The notes beneath the pieces are model-generated. The model had not been told where the DNA came from, did not search any database, and saw only the letters and a program-made list of their open reading frames with translations. The translations under genes were made by a program, and so were the position numbers. From positions 3,186,602 through 3,250,601 of the forward strand of contig LR026961.1 in assembly GCA_900498135.1 (NCBI GenBank): a stretch of 64,000 bases of DNA, in the 5' to 3' direction. How positions within the stretch are numbered: position 1 is the stretch's first letter; the number at the start of each line of letters is the position of its first letter. Source of the DNA: an uncultured Desulfatiglans sp. GTDB taxonomy: Bacteria; Desulfobacterota; DSM-4660; Desulfatiglandales; Desulfatiglandaceae. Shown in pieces: positions 40,688 through 50,278 of this stretch.

Positions 40688-43165
40688 ATGGCAAAAGAGA
40701 ATGAGAAGAAGTTTATACTCTGGTTCAACGAGATCGGCATACGAGACGTTCCCCTCGTCGGGGGCAAGAATGCCTCGCTCGGAGAAATGTACCAGAAACT
40801 GCACAGCCGGGGAATCCAGGTCCCGAACGGTTTCGCCATCACGGCTTATGCCTATCGTTACTTCCTGAAGTACGCCGGCATCGAGGACGAGATCAAGAAG
40901 ATCCTCAAGAACCTGGATACGAGCAATATCGAAAGCCTCATGCGCAAGGGCCGGGAGGTCCGCGAGACCATCGTGCACGCCGAGTTTCCCCCCGATCTCA
41001 CCCAGGCGATCTACACGAACTACGACAAACTGGCGGAGGAGTTCGCCCTTCAGGGACAGGATGCGGTCGACGTGGCCATCCGGTCATCGGCGACGGCCGA
41101 AGACCTGCCGGACGCCTCTTTCGCCGGCCAGCAGGACACTTATCTCAATATTCGCGGGAGGATGAGCGTCCTCGACGCCTGCCGCAAGTGCTTCGCCAGC
41201 CTTTTTACCAACCGGGCGATCAGCTACCGCCACGACAAGGGCTTCGGACAATTCGACGTCTCGCTTTCCATTGCGGTCCAGAAGATGGTCCGGAGCGATT
41301 CGGCCTATTCGGGCGTCATTTTTTCGATCGACACGGAGACGGGTTTCAAGGATGCGGTCTTCATCACGGGCGCCTACGGCCTGGGTGAAAACGTGGTCCA
41401 GGGCGTGGTCAACCCCGATGAGTACTATGTGTTCAAACCGACGCTGAAGCAGGGCAAGCGCGCCATCGTCAGCCGGAAGGTGGGCGACCGCGACATCAAG
41501 ATGGCCTATTCGATGGAGGACGACGCCACGGTCAAGAACGTTCCGATCACGCTGCCCGAGCGGCACCGCTACGTTCTGACCGACGACGAGATCCTGCAGT
41601 TGGCCGAATGGGCCTGCATCATCGAGGAGCACTATTCCAAGGAGGCCGGCTACTTCAAGCCGATGGACATCGAGTGGGCCAAGGACGGGGACGGCGTCAA
41701 CGTGGGAACCGGGAAGCTCTTCATCGTGCAGGCCCGTCCCGAAACCATCCACAGCCGCAAGGATCTGAAGACCTACGAAAACTACTTTCTGGTCGAGGAC
41801 GGCGAGGTGCTGGTCAGCGGAACGGCGGTGGGAACCAAGATCGGCCAGGGGGAGGCCAACGTCATCCACTCGACGATAGATATGGGCAAGTTCAAAAAGG
41901 GGCAGGTACTGGTGACGAGCATGACGGACCCGGACTGGGAGCCGATCATGAAGATCGCCTCCGCGATCGTGACCAACAAGGGCGGGCGGACGTGCCACGC
42001 CGCGATCGTCTCCCGGGAGCTCGGCATCCCCTGCGTGATCGGGACCGGAAAGGGCGATGAAGTGATCAAGCCGGGCATGCAGGTGACCGTCTCCTGCTGT
42101 GAAGGCGAGACCGGCAACGTATACAAGGGGATCCTCAAATACGAGGTGGAAAAGATCGACCTCGAAGACGTCCCCAAGACCAGGACCATGGTGATGATGA
42201 ACGTCGGCATCCCAGAAAAGGCCTTCGCCCAGGGGATGATCCCGAACGACGGGGTCGGGCTGGCGCGCGAGGAATTCATCATCAACTCGCACATCGGGAT
42301 CCACCCGCTGGCCCTCCTGGACTATACGGAGCTGAAGGAGCGGGCCCAGTCGGATCAGAAGATCGCGGGGGTGGTCTACAAGATCGACCAGATCACTTCG
42401 GTCTACGACGACAAGCGACTGTTCTTCATCGACAAGCTGGCCGAGGGGGTGAGCCGCATCGCCGCCGGCTTCTATCCGAACGATGTGATCGTCAGACTCT
42501 CCGATTTCAAGACGAACGAGTATGAGAATCTGCTGGGGGGCTACCTCTACGAACCGCAGGAAAGCAATCCCATGATCGGCTGGCGCGGGGCCTCGCGTTA
42601 TTACGACAAGAACTTCATGCGTGCCTTCGAACTGGAGTGCCTGGCGCTGCACAAGGCGCGCAGCGAGGTCGGGCTGAACAACATCAAGGTCATGGTGCCC
42701 TTCTGCCGCACGCCGGAGGAGGGCAGGCGGGTGGTCGACCTGATGAAGGAGTTCGGGCTGACGCAGGGGGAGGACGGCCTCGAGATCTATGTCATGTGCG
42801 AGATCCCGAGCAATGTGATCTGCGCGGATCAATTCGCGGAGATCTTCGACGGCTTCTCGATCGGGTCCAACGATCTCACCCAGCTGACCCTCGGCCTCGA
42901 TCGCGACTCATCGCTGGTTTCGCACCTTTACAACGAGCGCAACGATGCCGTCAAGCGTCTGATCGCCCAGGTGATCAAGACGGCCAAGGAAAAAAAGCGG
43001 AAGATCGGGATCTGCGGGCAGGCGCCGAGCGATTTTCCTGAATTCGCGGAGTTCCTGGTGGAATGCGGGATCGATTCCATGAGCCTTATACCGGACACCG
43101 TAATACGGACGAGGCTTCTGGTCGCGAAAAAGGAAAAGGCCCTCGGGATCAAGGTGGAGAACTGA
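40688..43165 (+). CDS. ppsA: Phosphoenolpyruvate synthase
   Basis: The 825-residue enzyme converts pyruvate, ATP and water to PEP, AMP and phosphate, the entry to gluconeogenesis. The N-terminal ATP-binding domain starts LVGGKNASLGEM and includes SSATAEDLPDASFAGQQDT. The swivelling phosphohistidine domain has His437 in GGRTCHAAIVSREL. The C-terminal PEP/pyruvate barrel includes the late FSIGSNDLTQLTLGLDRDS and GICGQAPSD motifs, with the Cys conserved in PEP synthases. The length is near the usual 790-830. The start at 40688 follows GGAAGAGGAGAGAG. FabH follows 6 bp later. With ADP-forming CoA ligases nearby it fits growth on acetate or acyl substrates. Confidence 0.93.
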   Translation: MAKENEKKFILWFNEIGIRDVPLVGGKNASLGEMYQKLHSRGIQVPNGFAITAYAYRYFLKYAGIEDEIKKILKNLDTSNIESLMRKGREVRETIVHAEFPPDLTQAIYTNYDKLAEEFALQGQDAVDVAIRSSATAEDLPDASFAGQQDTYLNIRGRMSVLDACRKCFASLFTNRAISYRHDKGFGQFDVSLSIAVQKMVRSDSAYSGVIFSIDTETGFKDAVFITGAYGLGENVVQGVVNPDEYYVFKPTLKQGKRAIVSRKVGDRDIKMAYSMEDDATVKNVPITLPERHRYVLTDDEILQLAEWACIIEEHYSKEAGYFKPMDIEWAKDGDGVNVGTGKLFIVQARPETIHSRKDLKTYENYFLVEDGEVLVSGTAVGTKIGQGEANVIHSTIDMGKFKKGQVLVTSMTDPDWEPIMKIASAIVTNKGGRTCHAAIVSRELGIPCVIGTGKGDEVIKPGMQVTVSCCEGETGNVYKGILKYEVEKIDLEDVPKTRTMVMMNVGIPEKAFAQGMIPNDGVGLAREEFIINSHIGIHPLALLDYTELKERAQSDQKIAGVVYKIDQITSVYDDKRLFFIDKLAEGVSRIAAGFYPNDVIVRLSDFKTNEYENLLGGYLYEPQESNPMIGWRGASRYYDKNFMRAFELECLALHKARSEVGLNNIKVMVPFCRTPEEGRRVVDLMKEFGLTQGEDGLEIYVMCEIPSNVICADQFAEIFDGFSIGSNDLTQLTLGLDRDSSLVSHLYNERNDAVKRLIAQVIKTAKEKKRKIGICGQAPSDFPEFAEFLVECGIDSMSLIPDTVIRTRLLVAKKEKALGIKVEN

Positions 43166-43171
43166 CAGCGC

Positions 43172-44170
43172 ATGGGAAACATACGGATTCTCGGGACCGG
43201 GTCCTACGTCCCGCCCAGGGTGTTGACGAATTTCGATCTCCAGGCCATGGGCCTGGATACGACCGATGAGTGGATCGTCAAGCGAACCGGGGTCAGCGAG
43301 CGGAGGATCGCCGATCCTGATGTCGCGACGTCCGATCTCGCCTACCAGGCCTCTATGCGCGCCCTCGAGATGGCGGGGTTGACCGCCCGGGACCTGGACC
43401 TGATCATCGTGGGGACGATCACGCCGGACACCTGCTGCCCTTCGGCCGCCAACTGGCTTCAGGCCCATCTGGACGCCCCTCAGGCGGCCTCCTTCGATGT
43501 GAGCGCCGCGTGTTCGGGCTTTATCTTCGGTCTGAACGTGGCCGAGCAGTACCTCAAGAACGGGGTCTACCGAACGATCCTGGTCGTCGGGGCCGAGGTG
43601 ATGACCCGTACGCTCAACTGGAAGGACCGTTCGACCTGCATCCTTTGGGGCGACGGTTCGGGCGCGGCTGTCCTGAGGACCGGGGATGCCGGGCCGGAGA
43701 TCCTCTCGACCCACATCCACACGGATGGGGCCAACGGCCGCGACCTGCTCATGCCGGGCGGGGGGTCCAAAACGACGCCCATCTCCCACGAAAGCGTCGA
43801 CAAAGGGCTCCACACGCTCAATATGATCGAGGCCAACGCCAGTTTCCGGGTGGCGGTGCGCCACTTCATCGAGTCGATCCGAGAGGCCCTCGATTTCAAC
43901 GGCTTGCGTGTGGAGGACGTCTCGTGGTTCATCCCCCATCAGGCCAATCTGCGAATGTTTCAATCCATCGCGAAATTTCTGGATGTTCCGATGGAACGAT
44001 TTTACGTAACGCTTCATAAATACGGGAATATTTCTTCGGCATCCTGTGCCATTGCCTTCGACGAGGCCGTGCGGGACGGCAGCATCAGGGATGGAGACCT
44101 GGTGTGCCTGCCGGTCTTCGGGGGCGGATTGACCTGGGGGAGTGCCCTCGTCCGGTGGGCGTCCCCCTGA
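43172..44170 (+). CDS. fabH: Beta-ketoacyl-ACP synthase III (FabH)
   Basis: The 332-residue thiolase-fold enzyme condenses an acyl-CoA with malonyl-ACP to begin fatty-acid synthesis. The triad is visible: Cys114 in VSAACSGFIF, His in WFIPHQANLRM, and Asn in YGNISSASCAIA. DEWIVKRTGVSERR near the N-terminus is typical FabH. It starts 6 bp after PEP synthase without a strong site of its own, so translation is probably coupled. Other fatty-acid genes are absent locally; a FabF-type gene lies at 2449. Confidence 0.88.
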   Translation: MGNIRILGTGSYVPPRVLTNFDLQAMGLDTTDEWIVKRTGVSERRIADPDVATSDLAYQASMRALEMAGLTARDLDLIIVGTITPDTCCPSAANWLQAHLDAPQAASFDVSAACSGFIFGLNVAEQYLKNGVYRTILVVGAEVMTRTLNWKDRSTCILWGDGSGAAVLRTGDAGPEILSTHIHTDGANGRDLLMPGGGSKTTPISHESVDKGLHTLNMIEANASFRVAVRHFIESIREALDFNGLRVEDVSWFIPHQANLRMFQSIAKFLDVPMERFYVTLHKYGNISSASCAIAFDEAVRDGSIRDGDLVCLPVFGGGLTWGSALVRWASP

Positions 44171-44309
44171 GGCCGCTTTTTCGATGAGGCGCTGCACGAT
44201 GCCGGGCTCTCCGCAGCCGGCGCCGAAGAGTCTCCTGATCCCGGTGCGTCCGCACAAAAACGCGCGTGAACCCACACCATGGGATCCGGCTTCCTTTTAC
44301 CCGCCTCGT

Positions 44310-44325
44310 CCCGCTCTGGAGCGGG
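44310..44325. other. Perfect inverted repeat after fabH
   Basis: CCCGCTC-TG-GAGCGGG is a 7-bp perfect palindrome with a 2-bp centre. No T-run follows. It may be an operator or a hairpin in the fabH trailer. Confidence 0.4.
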
Positions 44326-44395
44326 CGCTCCGAGGCCTGCCCCTTCAGGTCTGCCGCACCATGCCGATTTGCCCTTCGTCGACGATCCCGATGCG

Positions 44396-44420
44396 CTGGG
44401 GGTGTTCAGCCGGCCCCCAG
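44396..44420 (+). other. Hairpin upstream of the third acyl-CoA ligase
   Basis: CTGGGGG and CCCCCAG form a 7-bp stem with an 11-nt loop. Together with the palindrome at 44310 it is all I see in the 378-bp gap between fabH and the ligase. Confidence 0.4.
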
Positions 44421-44548
44421 TGAGCGGAGCGGCCTGACGGCCGCCGAACGAGCGGGCATTGACGGTGGCGCTGCTTCGGCGGGCATGGCTTTTTGGTGTT
44501 GAAAACCTGGTCCTGTTGGACGATTCTCTTTCCGGACGGACGCGCCAG

Positions 44549-46114
44549 ATGATTGAATCGATGAATATCGCCTGGTGGGTGCAGCGCTGGAGCGAACTGC
44601 ATCCCAGGAAGACCGCCGTGTTCTTCGAAGGGGCCTCCGTCAGCTATGCGGAGCTCCACGAGAGGGTGAGCCAGTGCGGATGCTGGTTGCAGTCGGTGGG
44701 GATCGAGAAGGGCGACCGGGTCGCGGTGATGCTTCACAACGGCCTCGAGTTTCTCGAGCTCTATCTGGCGTGCGCACGCCTGGGCGCCATCTTCGTGCCG
44801 CTCAATTTCAGGTTGACGGTTCATGAACTGCGCTACCTGCTGGCCAATGCCAGGCCTCGGTTGTTCGTCTTCGGCAAGCGGGCCGCGGGGAGGATCGGCA
44901 TCGAGGACCTCGCCCGCTCACGCCCTCCCATGCTGCTTGCCTGTGTAGCGGCGCAAGGGGCACCGGCCGGCTGCCTCGACTACCTCAAAGAGCGGGCGGA
45001 GTTCAAAGGATGCCGCCCCTTCCTGACTCGATCCCTCGCGCCGGCCGATCCGGAAGAGCCCCAGGTGATCATGTACACCTCCGGCACGACGGGCCGGCCG
45101 AAAGGCGCCGTGCTCTCCTTCCGAAAGACCTTTTTCAACTGCCTCAATGCGGACATCTTTTTCAAACTCCATTTCGACGACGTCATGCTCGTCATCCTGC
45201 CCATGTTCCACTCCGGGGGCCTTTTCATCCAGGCATCGCCGATCCTCTACAAGGGGGCGACCATGGTGATCCATCCGCGCTTCGATCCCCTCAAGACCTA
45301 TGCGGATATCGCCGCCTACCGCGTGACCAAGTTTCTCGGGGTCCCGACGGTGTACCGCGCCCTTTTGAAGACCGGTCCGAAACCGGAGCATCAGCTGTCC
45401 TCCCTCCGAGTCTGCGCCGTCGGCGGGGAGAAGGTGACCCCGGAGCTCCTGGCCGCCTGCAAGGAAGCGGGATTCTGGGCGCGGCAGATCATGGGGCAGA
45501 CCGAGACGTCTATTCTGCTCTGGGCCTCCGAGGAGGATTCCCTCCGGAAGCCGGGGACGGTCGGGCGCCCGGTCTTCCATGCGGAGGTGGCGCTGTTCGA
45601 CCGCGAGGGAAGGGAGGTCGCCCCGGGCCAGATCGGGGAGATCGTCGTGCGGGGCTCCGTCATGATGAAGGAGTACTGGCAGGACCCGGTTCAGACCGAG
45701 ACGACCATCCGCAACGGGTGGCTGCACACGGGGGATCTGGCCTACCAGGACGAGGACGGCTATTTCTATCTGGTGGACCGCGCCAGGGACATGTACATCT
45801 CCGGCGGTGAGAATGTCTACCCCGCCGAGGTCGAACGGGAGCTGCGGGCGCATCCCAAGGTCGAAGATGTCGCTGTGCTGGGGGTCCCCGATCCGGAGTG
45901 GGGCGAGGCGGGCCATGCCTGCATCGTCTTGCGCGCGGGCCAAAGCCTGACGGAGGAAGAGGCGCTGTCCTACCTCGATGGACGACTGGCCCGTTACAAG
46001 ATCCCGAAGCGAGTCACGTTTTTCGAAGAGTTTCCCCGCACATCGCTCGGGAAGGTCCGGAAGGCCGTTCTGATGGAGCGTTTTCTGCGGGAAGGTCCGG
46101 CTGAGAGGAGCTGA
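44549..46114 (+). CDS. AMP-forming acyl-CoA synthetase (third ligase)
   Basis: This 521-residue adenylate-forming enzyme carries MYTSGTTGRPKGAVLSF, MGQTETSILLW, LHTGDLAYQDEDGYFYLVDR, MYISGGENVYPAEVERELR and SLGKVRKAV with the catalytic lysine; the usual TGK is LGK here. The FARLGAIFVPLNF-type N-terminal pattern fits fatty or aromatic acid CoA ligases. The start is uncertain: ATG at 44549 or 44561 both lack a good ribosome-binding site, and a TTG at 44459 also opens the frame. An alpha/beta hydrolase gene follows 2 bp after the stop, so the pair is cotranscribed. Confidence 0.85.
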   Translation: MIESMNIAWWVQRWSELHPRKTAVFFEGASVSYAELHERVSQCGCWLQSVGIEKGDRVAVMLHNGLEFLELYLACARLGAIFVPLNFRLTVHELRYLLANARPRLFVFGKRAAGRIGIEDLARSRPPMLLACVAAQGAPAGCLDYLKERAEFKGCRPFLTRSLAPADPEEPQVIMYTSGTTGRPKGAVLSFRKTFFNCLNADIFFKLHFDDVMLVILPMFHSGGLFIQASPILYKGATMVIHPRFDPLKTYADIAAYRVTKFLGVPTVYRALLKTGPKPEHQLSSLRVCAVGGEKVTPELLAACKEAGFWARQIMGQTETSILLWASEEDSLRKPGTVGRPVFHAEVALFDREGREVAPGQIGEIVVRGSVMMKEYWQDPVQTETTIRNGWLHTGDLAYQDEDGYFYLVDRARDMYISGGENVYPAEVERELRAHPKVEDVAVLGVPDPEWGEAGHACIVLRAGQSLTEEEALSYLDGRLARYKIPKRVTFFEEFPRTSLGKVRKAVLMERFLREGPAERS

Positions 46115-46116
46115 TC

Positions 46117-46923
46117 GTGGAAAAAAGGGAAGCAGGAACCGATGGGAATCATACGCCTTACACCGTCCTCACAAGGGCGGGCGTGGGCTTCGAGGCGGGA
46201 TCGAACCGGTTCTTCCCGGACCGGCCGACCCTTCTGATGGTGCACGGCGCCGGCGGGCGGGGCGCGCGCTGGCTCAATCAGACCGGTCCGCTCGGGCGGA
46301 CCCTGAACACGGTCGCGGTGGATCTGCCGGGGCACGGCGGCACCGCGGGCCCGGCCCCCAGCGAGATCGCCGACTATGCGGCGTGGCTCGAGGGGGTGGT
46401 CGCCCCGGCCTTCGAATCCGGCGTCGTCCTGATGGGCCATTCCATGGGAGGGGCCGTCGCGCTCGAGGCGGCCCTGCGGGGGGCCATGAACATCCAGGCC
46501 TTGATCCTGGTCGGTACGGGCGCCCGGCTGCACGTCGCCCCCGATTTTCTGAAGGGCCTCAGGGAGCGCTTCGAGGAAACGGTCGAGGCCATCGTGGGCT
46601 ATGCCTATGCGCCGGGGGCCCCTGAGGAGCTGCTGAAAGAAGGGGCGCGCATGATGAAGGATTCGGGGATGTCCGTCGTGTCCGGCGATTTCGAGGCCTG
46701 CAGCCGGTTCGACTGCCGGGAGAGCGCTGGCCGCATCGCCTGCCCGGCCCTTGTCCTTTGCGGGGAGGCGGACCGCCTGACCCCCCCTAAGCTGTCCGAA
46801 GAACTGGGAAGGCTCCTGCAGCGCGCCTCGGTCCAGTTCATCCCGCGGGCGGGGCACATGGTGATGTTCGAGTCGCCCACGATCCTCAATCGAGCGGTGC
46901 AGGCCTTCATCGAAGGCCTCTGA
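46117..46923 (+). CDS. Alpha/beta hydrolase
   Basis: The 268-residue protein has the alpha/beta-hydrolase fold with oxyanion HGAGGRGARW, nucleophile Ser109 in MGHSMGG, acid Asp in GEADRLTPP and His247 in AGHMVMFE. No signal peptide is present, so it acts in the cytoplasm. It may be an esterase, thioesterase or C-C hydrolase. Because it is coupled to an acyl-CoA ligase, hydrolysis of an ester to feed the ligase, or of an acyl-CoA, is plausible. It starts with GTG at 46117 behind GAGAGGAG that overlaps the ligase's end. Confidence 0.85.
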   Translation: MEKREAGTDGNHTPYTVLTRAGVGFEAGSNRFFPDRPTLLMVHGAGGRGARWLNQTGPLGRTLNTVAVDLPGHGGTAGPAPSEIADYAAWLEGVVAPAFESGVVLMGHSMGGAVALEAALRGAMNIQALILVGTGARLHVAPDFLKGLRERFEETVEAIVGYAYAPGAPEELLKEGARMMKDSGMSVVSGDFEACSRFDCRESAGRIACPALVLCGEADRLTPPKLSEELGRLLQRASVQFIPRAGHMVMFESPTILNRAVQAFIEGL

Positions 46924-47023
46924 CGGCGCTGGGGCGACTCTCGCCTCCTTTTGCGCCGGGGCTCTCCTCCTGCTCTTCGAGCGTCGGCGGCACGGCATGA
47001 ATGCCCTTTTCCACGCAAAAAGA

Positions 47024-47112
47024 GCCGCCCCGTCGCGCATGCAGCTTCAGGCGAACGAAAAGGTGCTGGCTGAGATCCAGAAACGCCGCCCCGTCGCGCA
47101 TGCAGGTTCAGG
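47024..47112 (+). repeat. Short direct repeat in the gap after the hydrolase gene
   Basis: GCCGCCCCGTCGCGCATGCA occurs at 47024 and 47085, with TTCAGG following each copy after a one-base difference, a 61-bp period. The 278-bp gap between the convergent hydrolase and dsbD genes holds nothing else that I can support. Confidence 0.6.
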
Positions 47113-47201
47113 ATTCGAAAGCCCGATTCTCGCGTGGGATCAAGCTTTTAAAGGCCCGCCGCCTCTTTGGGCGCGAGGATCCTCCGGATCGATGCCTCTC
47201 C

Positions 47202-49013
47202 TCATTGGGGCGGTCCAAGGGCCCTTTTCATCCGTTCCAGCACTCCCGCCTTGTCCGTGTAGGATTCGATCCTCAGCTCCTCCAATTCATTCCCGTCCGG
47301 GCCGATGAAGATGATGGTCGGAACCCCTTTGAGCCCGTAGCGCTGCTGCAGTTCGTCCTGCCGGGGGTGGCGTCTGGTCAGGTCGATCTTCAGCGGAACG
47401 AATCCCTCCGCCAGGCGGACGACCTCCGGATCCCTGAAGACCGTAGCATCCATCTGGCGGCAGGGGGTGCACCAGTCGGCATAGAAATCGAGGATCGCCG
47501 GCATGCGTCTGGATGCAGCCTCTTCGAGCCTGGCGGGCTCGTAGGGGACCCACGGGATGCCGGGGTGGGATTGGAATCCGGTGTAAAGATAGACGAGGGC
47601 GGCGAGGATGCCGACCAGGCAGAGGGTCTTCTTGGCGATATTGAAGGCCCCGGTCCCTTTGCCGCTGCGGTCGATCCAACCGAGGTGCAGCCCCGCCGCG
47701 ATGAGGATGGCGGCGACGAGCGCGGCTCGGGCCTGGCTGCCCGGCATCAGAGGAAAGACCATGTAAGCCGCCATCCCGATCAGCACCCAGCCGAGCAGCT
47801 TGCGCACCCAGACCATCCAGTCCCCTGACATGGGCAGCCGGTTCAGCCCGCCCGAAAAGATTCCGAGGATCGTCAGCGGCAGTCCCATGCCGATGCTGAG
47901 GGCGGTGAAATACAGGATCCCGAGGACGGGATCGCCCTTTTGCCCGACGACCGTAAGAAGCCCGAGGATGAACGGCCCAAGGCACGGTGCGGCCACGATG
48001 CCGAGCGTCAGGCCCATGAAGAGCGTGCCGAAATAGCCGCTGTAGTTTTTTGCGGCCAGGCGGGTGAGTTGAGGGGGCAACCGCAGGTCCCAGAGCCCGA
48101 AGAAGCTCAGGGCGAGGAGGACCAGCACCAGGGCGATTCCGGTGAGGACCCAGGCGTTTTGCAGGACGGCGCCGAGGAGCCCCCCGGACAGGCTGGCGGC
48201 GGCTCCGAGGGCGGCGTTGGTGGCGGCCAGGCCCATGATGTAGAAGAGGCCGTGCAGAAGCGGATGTCCTCCCAATGTGCCGCCTTTCCCCCCGAAGTAA
48301 GAGACCGTGATGGGGATCAGCGGATAGATGCAGGGGGTCAGATTGAGGGCGAGGCCCCCCAGAAAGATGCCGAGGATGGTCCACCAAAAGCCGCTCCACC
48401 GTCCGTCTCCGGGTTTGGCGGCCGCGTCGCCCGCTGCGGCGTCCGCATCGGCTGGCAGGGGTTCCACCCCGCCTGCAACCGCGCCGCGCGGCAGGACCTC
48501 GATCTCGAGAGGGAAGCGCACTTCCTCGGGCGGGCGGCAGGTTGCCTCCGAACAGGCCTGGAAGAAAAAGACCCCTTCGATCCGGTAGCGACCGGGCTTC
48601 GCATCACCGGGCACCTCGAGGGCGGCCGACACGGTGAAGCCGCCGTCATACACCTCGATCGGCTGGTCGAGGTACGGGAAGCGGACCTTCTTCGGCGGCG
48701 GGAAGTGGATCTGGGAGATCCGGACGGGATCCTCTCCCGGGAAGTCCAGGCGGGTGGCGAGCATCCCTTCCGATTCTTCCAGTCCGTGGATGAACCAGGA
48801 TTGGCTGACGGTGACCGTGAAGCGCAGGAGATAGGCGCCGCCGGCCGGGAAGCCTTTCTCCGGCTGGATCGCCTCGATGGAGGCCGTGGCGCCCCAGGAA
48901 GGGGGCGCGGACATGGCACAGGCGATGAAAAAGAAAGCCGGCAGAAGGAGCCGCAAAAAGGTCCTCTGCACGGGCCGGCCCGGTTTTCGGGAGGGGGTGT
49001 GGTCGGTTTTCAT
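47202..49013 (-). CDS. dsbD: Thiol:disulfide interchange protein DsbD
   Basis: The 603-residue protein moves reducing power from cytoplasmic thioredoxin to the periplasm. A signal sequence (about 1-42) precedes an N-terminal periplasmic alpha domain with its Cys pair in FFQACSEATCRP. The membrane beta domain has about eight spans with Cys in LTPCIYPLIPITVSYFG and AAPCLGPFILG. The C-terminal gamma thioredoxin domain has FYADWCTPCRQMD. All three Cys pairs are present, so it should be active. Likely roles are cytochrome c maturation and disulfide repair. The ATG at 49013 is chosen for its signal peptide; the ribosome-binding site is weak. It follows the coiled-coil gene by 82 bp. Confidence 0.92.
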   Translation of the reverse strand: MKTDHTPSRKPGRPVQRTFLRLLLPAFFFIACAMSAPPSWGATASIEAIQPEKGFPAGGAYLLRFTVTVSQSWFIHGLEESEGMLATRLDFPGEDPVRISQIHFPPPKKVRFPYLDQPIEVYDGGFTVSAALEVPGDAKPGRYRIEGVFFFQACSEATCRPPEEVRFPLEIEVLPRGAVAGGVEPLPADADAAAGDAAAKPGDGRWSGFWWTILGIFLGGLALNLTPCIYPLIPITVSYFGGKGGTLGGHPLLHGLFYIMGLAATNAALGAAASLSGGLLGAVLQNAWVLTGIALVLVLLALSFFGLWDLRLPPQLTRLAAKNYSGYFGTLFMGLTLGIVAAPCLGPFILGLLTVVGQKGDPVLGILYFTALSIGMGLPLTILGIFSGGLNRLPMSGDWMVWVRKLLGWVLIGMAAYMVFPLMPGSQARAALVAAILIAAGLHLGWIDRSGKGTGAFNIAKKTLCLVGILAALVYLYTGFQSHPGIPWVPYEPARLEEAASRRMPAILDFYADWCTPCRQMDATVFRDPEVVRLAEGFVPLKIDLTRRHPRQDELQQRYGLKGVPTIIFIGPDGNELEELRIESYTDKAGVLERMKRALGPPQ

Positions 49014-49095
49014 GGGACGTCCCGGATGGGTTTCGAGGTGATGCTGCGGGTTTTCCGGTATGGCCGGTGATGTCCGCAGCGCCGGCGGCCGGCCT

Positions 49096-49296
49096 TCAGC
49101 GGGGCTGCCGGTAATCCGGCGGGGTCTTGGCGCCGTCGAGCATGCGCTCCAGCCGGCCGAGGTCCGCCCGCGCCCTGCGCAGCGCCTCGATGAGGGCATC
49201 CTGCCGGTCGCGCGGGGCGCGCTCGATCTCCTTTTCGAGCCGTGCAACCTCGGTTTTCATCCGGTACAGGTCTCTCGCGATCAGCTTGATGGACAT
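49096..49296 (-). CDS. Small coiled-coil protein (66 aa)
   Basis: The 66-residue product is almost wholly helical and charged, with heptad-like spacing in RMKTEVARLEKEIERAPRDR and ALRRARADLGRLERML. It has no signal or membrane segment. AGAGGTC lies upstream and the gene is 10 bp after the HD-hydrolase stop, so it is very likely translated in the same operon. I recognise no family. Composition is in line with its neighbours. Confidence 0.65.
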   Translation of the reverse strand: MSIKLIARDLYRMKTEVARLEKEIERAPRDRQDALIEALRRARADLGRLERMLDGAKTPPDYRQPR

Positions 49297-49306
49297 GGAC
49301 GGACCT

Positions 49307-49882
49307 CTAGGACGTGGTGAAGACCGGTTCTTCAGGTCCCTTCAAGACATGGTGTTTCAGGGCCTCCGGTCCGAAAGAGAGTTTACTGAATATCTTCCCT
49401 TCGATCAATCGGCAACGGCCGAAGTTCAGGCGGATGGCGGAGCATCTGTCCGGGTCGCCGGCGCCGTAGCGTTCGATGATATAGTCCAGCCTTCGATCGA
49501 GGCTGACGATCCGGTCGTGGTTCACCCGTTTGTCGGCATAGTATACGAGTTCCTTTTCGGAGTATACGCCGTTCAGATCGAAGCTCCGCAGCCTCACGTG
49601 TTCGGCGACGATGTCCGCGATCTCGTCGAAGTGGTGTTGAAGGCAGATCCGGCGCCCCAGTTCGGAGTGGTCTTCGCCCGACTGGAGCGACGGAGTCTTG
49701 GCGATGTCGTGCATGAGGGCCCCCGCTGTGGTCTTGGCGACCGACACCGGGATCCCCTGGGCCAGCAGAGTCTCCGCTAGAAAATGAGCCACGCGCGCGA
49801 CGATCAGGCTGTGGGCCCGGATGTTGTCCAGCATTCTGTGCTGGTCCCAGGCCTCCAGACATGTTTCATAGCTTGGAATCAT
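49307..49882 (-). CDS. HD-domain phosphohydrolase
   Basis: The 191-residue cytoplasmic protein has the HD superfamily metal motif: an early His in IRAHSLIVARVAHFLAE, His-Asp in GALMHDIAK, then a His in EDHSELGRRI, IVAEHVRL, and a late Asp in YADKRVNHDRIVSLDRRLDYI. The size and the YYADKRVNHD motif fit the small HDIG-type hydrolases often annotated as nucleotide phosphohydrolases. The substrate is unknown. The start at 49882 has AAAGAGAG upstream. It heads the set with the coiled-coil gene and dsbD. Confidence 0.85.
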   Translation of the reverse strand: MIPSYETCLEAWDQHRMLDNIRAHSLIVARVAHFLAETLLAQGIPVSVAKTTAGALMHDIAKTPSLQSGEDHSELGRRICLQHHFDEIADIVAEHVRLRSFDLNGVYSEKELVYYADKRVNHDRIVSLDRRLDYIIERYGAGDPDRCSAIRLNFGRCRLIEGKIFSKLSFGPEALKHHVLKGPEEPVFTTS

Positions 49883-50278
49883 AGTGCTCTCTTTCCGGCT
49901 CTCTCCCTCGCAAAAGGAACGCCGAAAGGGGCCCGCCGGCGTCCGCTCCGAGTGGGTAAGATGATGGTATGCGTCCTTTCACGGCATTCTGCAAACTCCA
50001 GCCTCTCCAGAAAGGACGCCCCGGGGCGGCAGGGTTTCGTGTTTGCCGACGGCGATCTTTCACCGCAGCCGGGACGCATGAGCGTATCCGTATAAAATGG
50101 TCTTTTTCCTTTCTGTTTTCAACCCGCAAACGGACGTTTTCGGCCGGAAGCCCTCTGGCCGCGGACGGTCAGGGCACCAGGGACACCGACTATTCCAGTC
50201 CGCCCTTTCGGCGGCGACGCCACCCGTGGAGGGAAGGGCGTCCGGGATCGGTGCCTCCGGGTCCTGATAAGCTTAAAT
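49883..50278. other. Non-coding gap upstream of the HD gene
   Basis: I see no supported gene or clear promoter in this stretch; the open frames have unlikely composition and no ribosome-binding sites. Confidence 0.45.
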
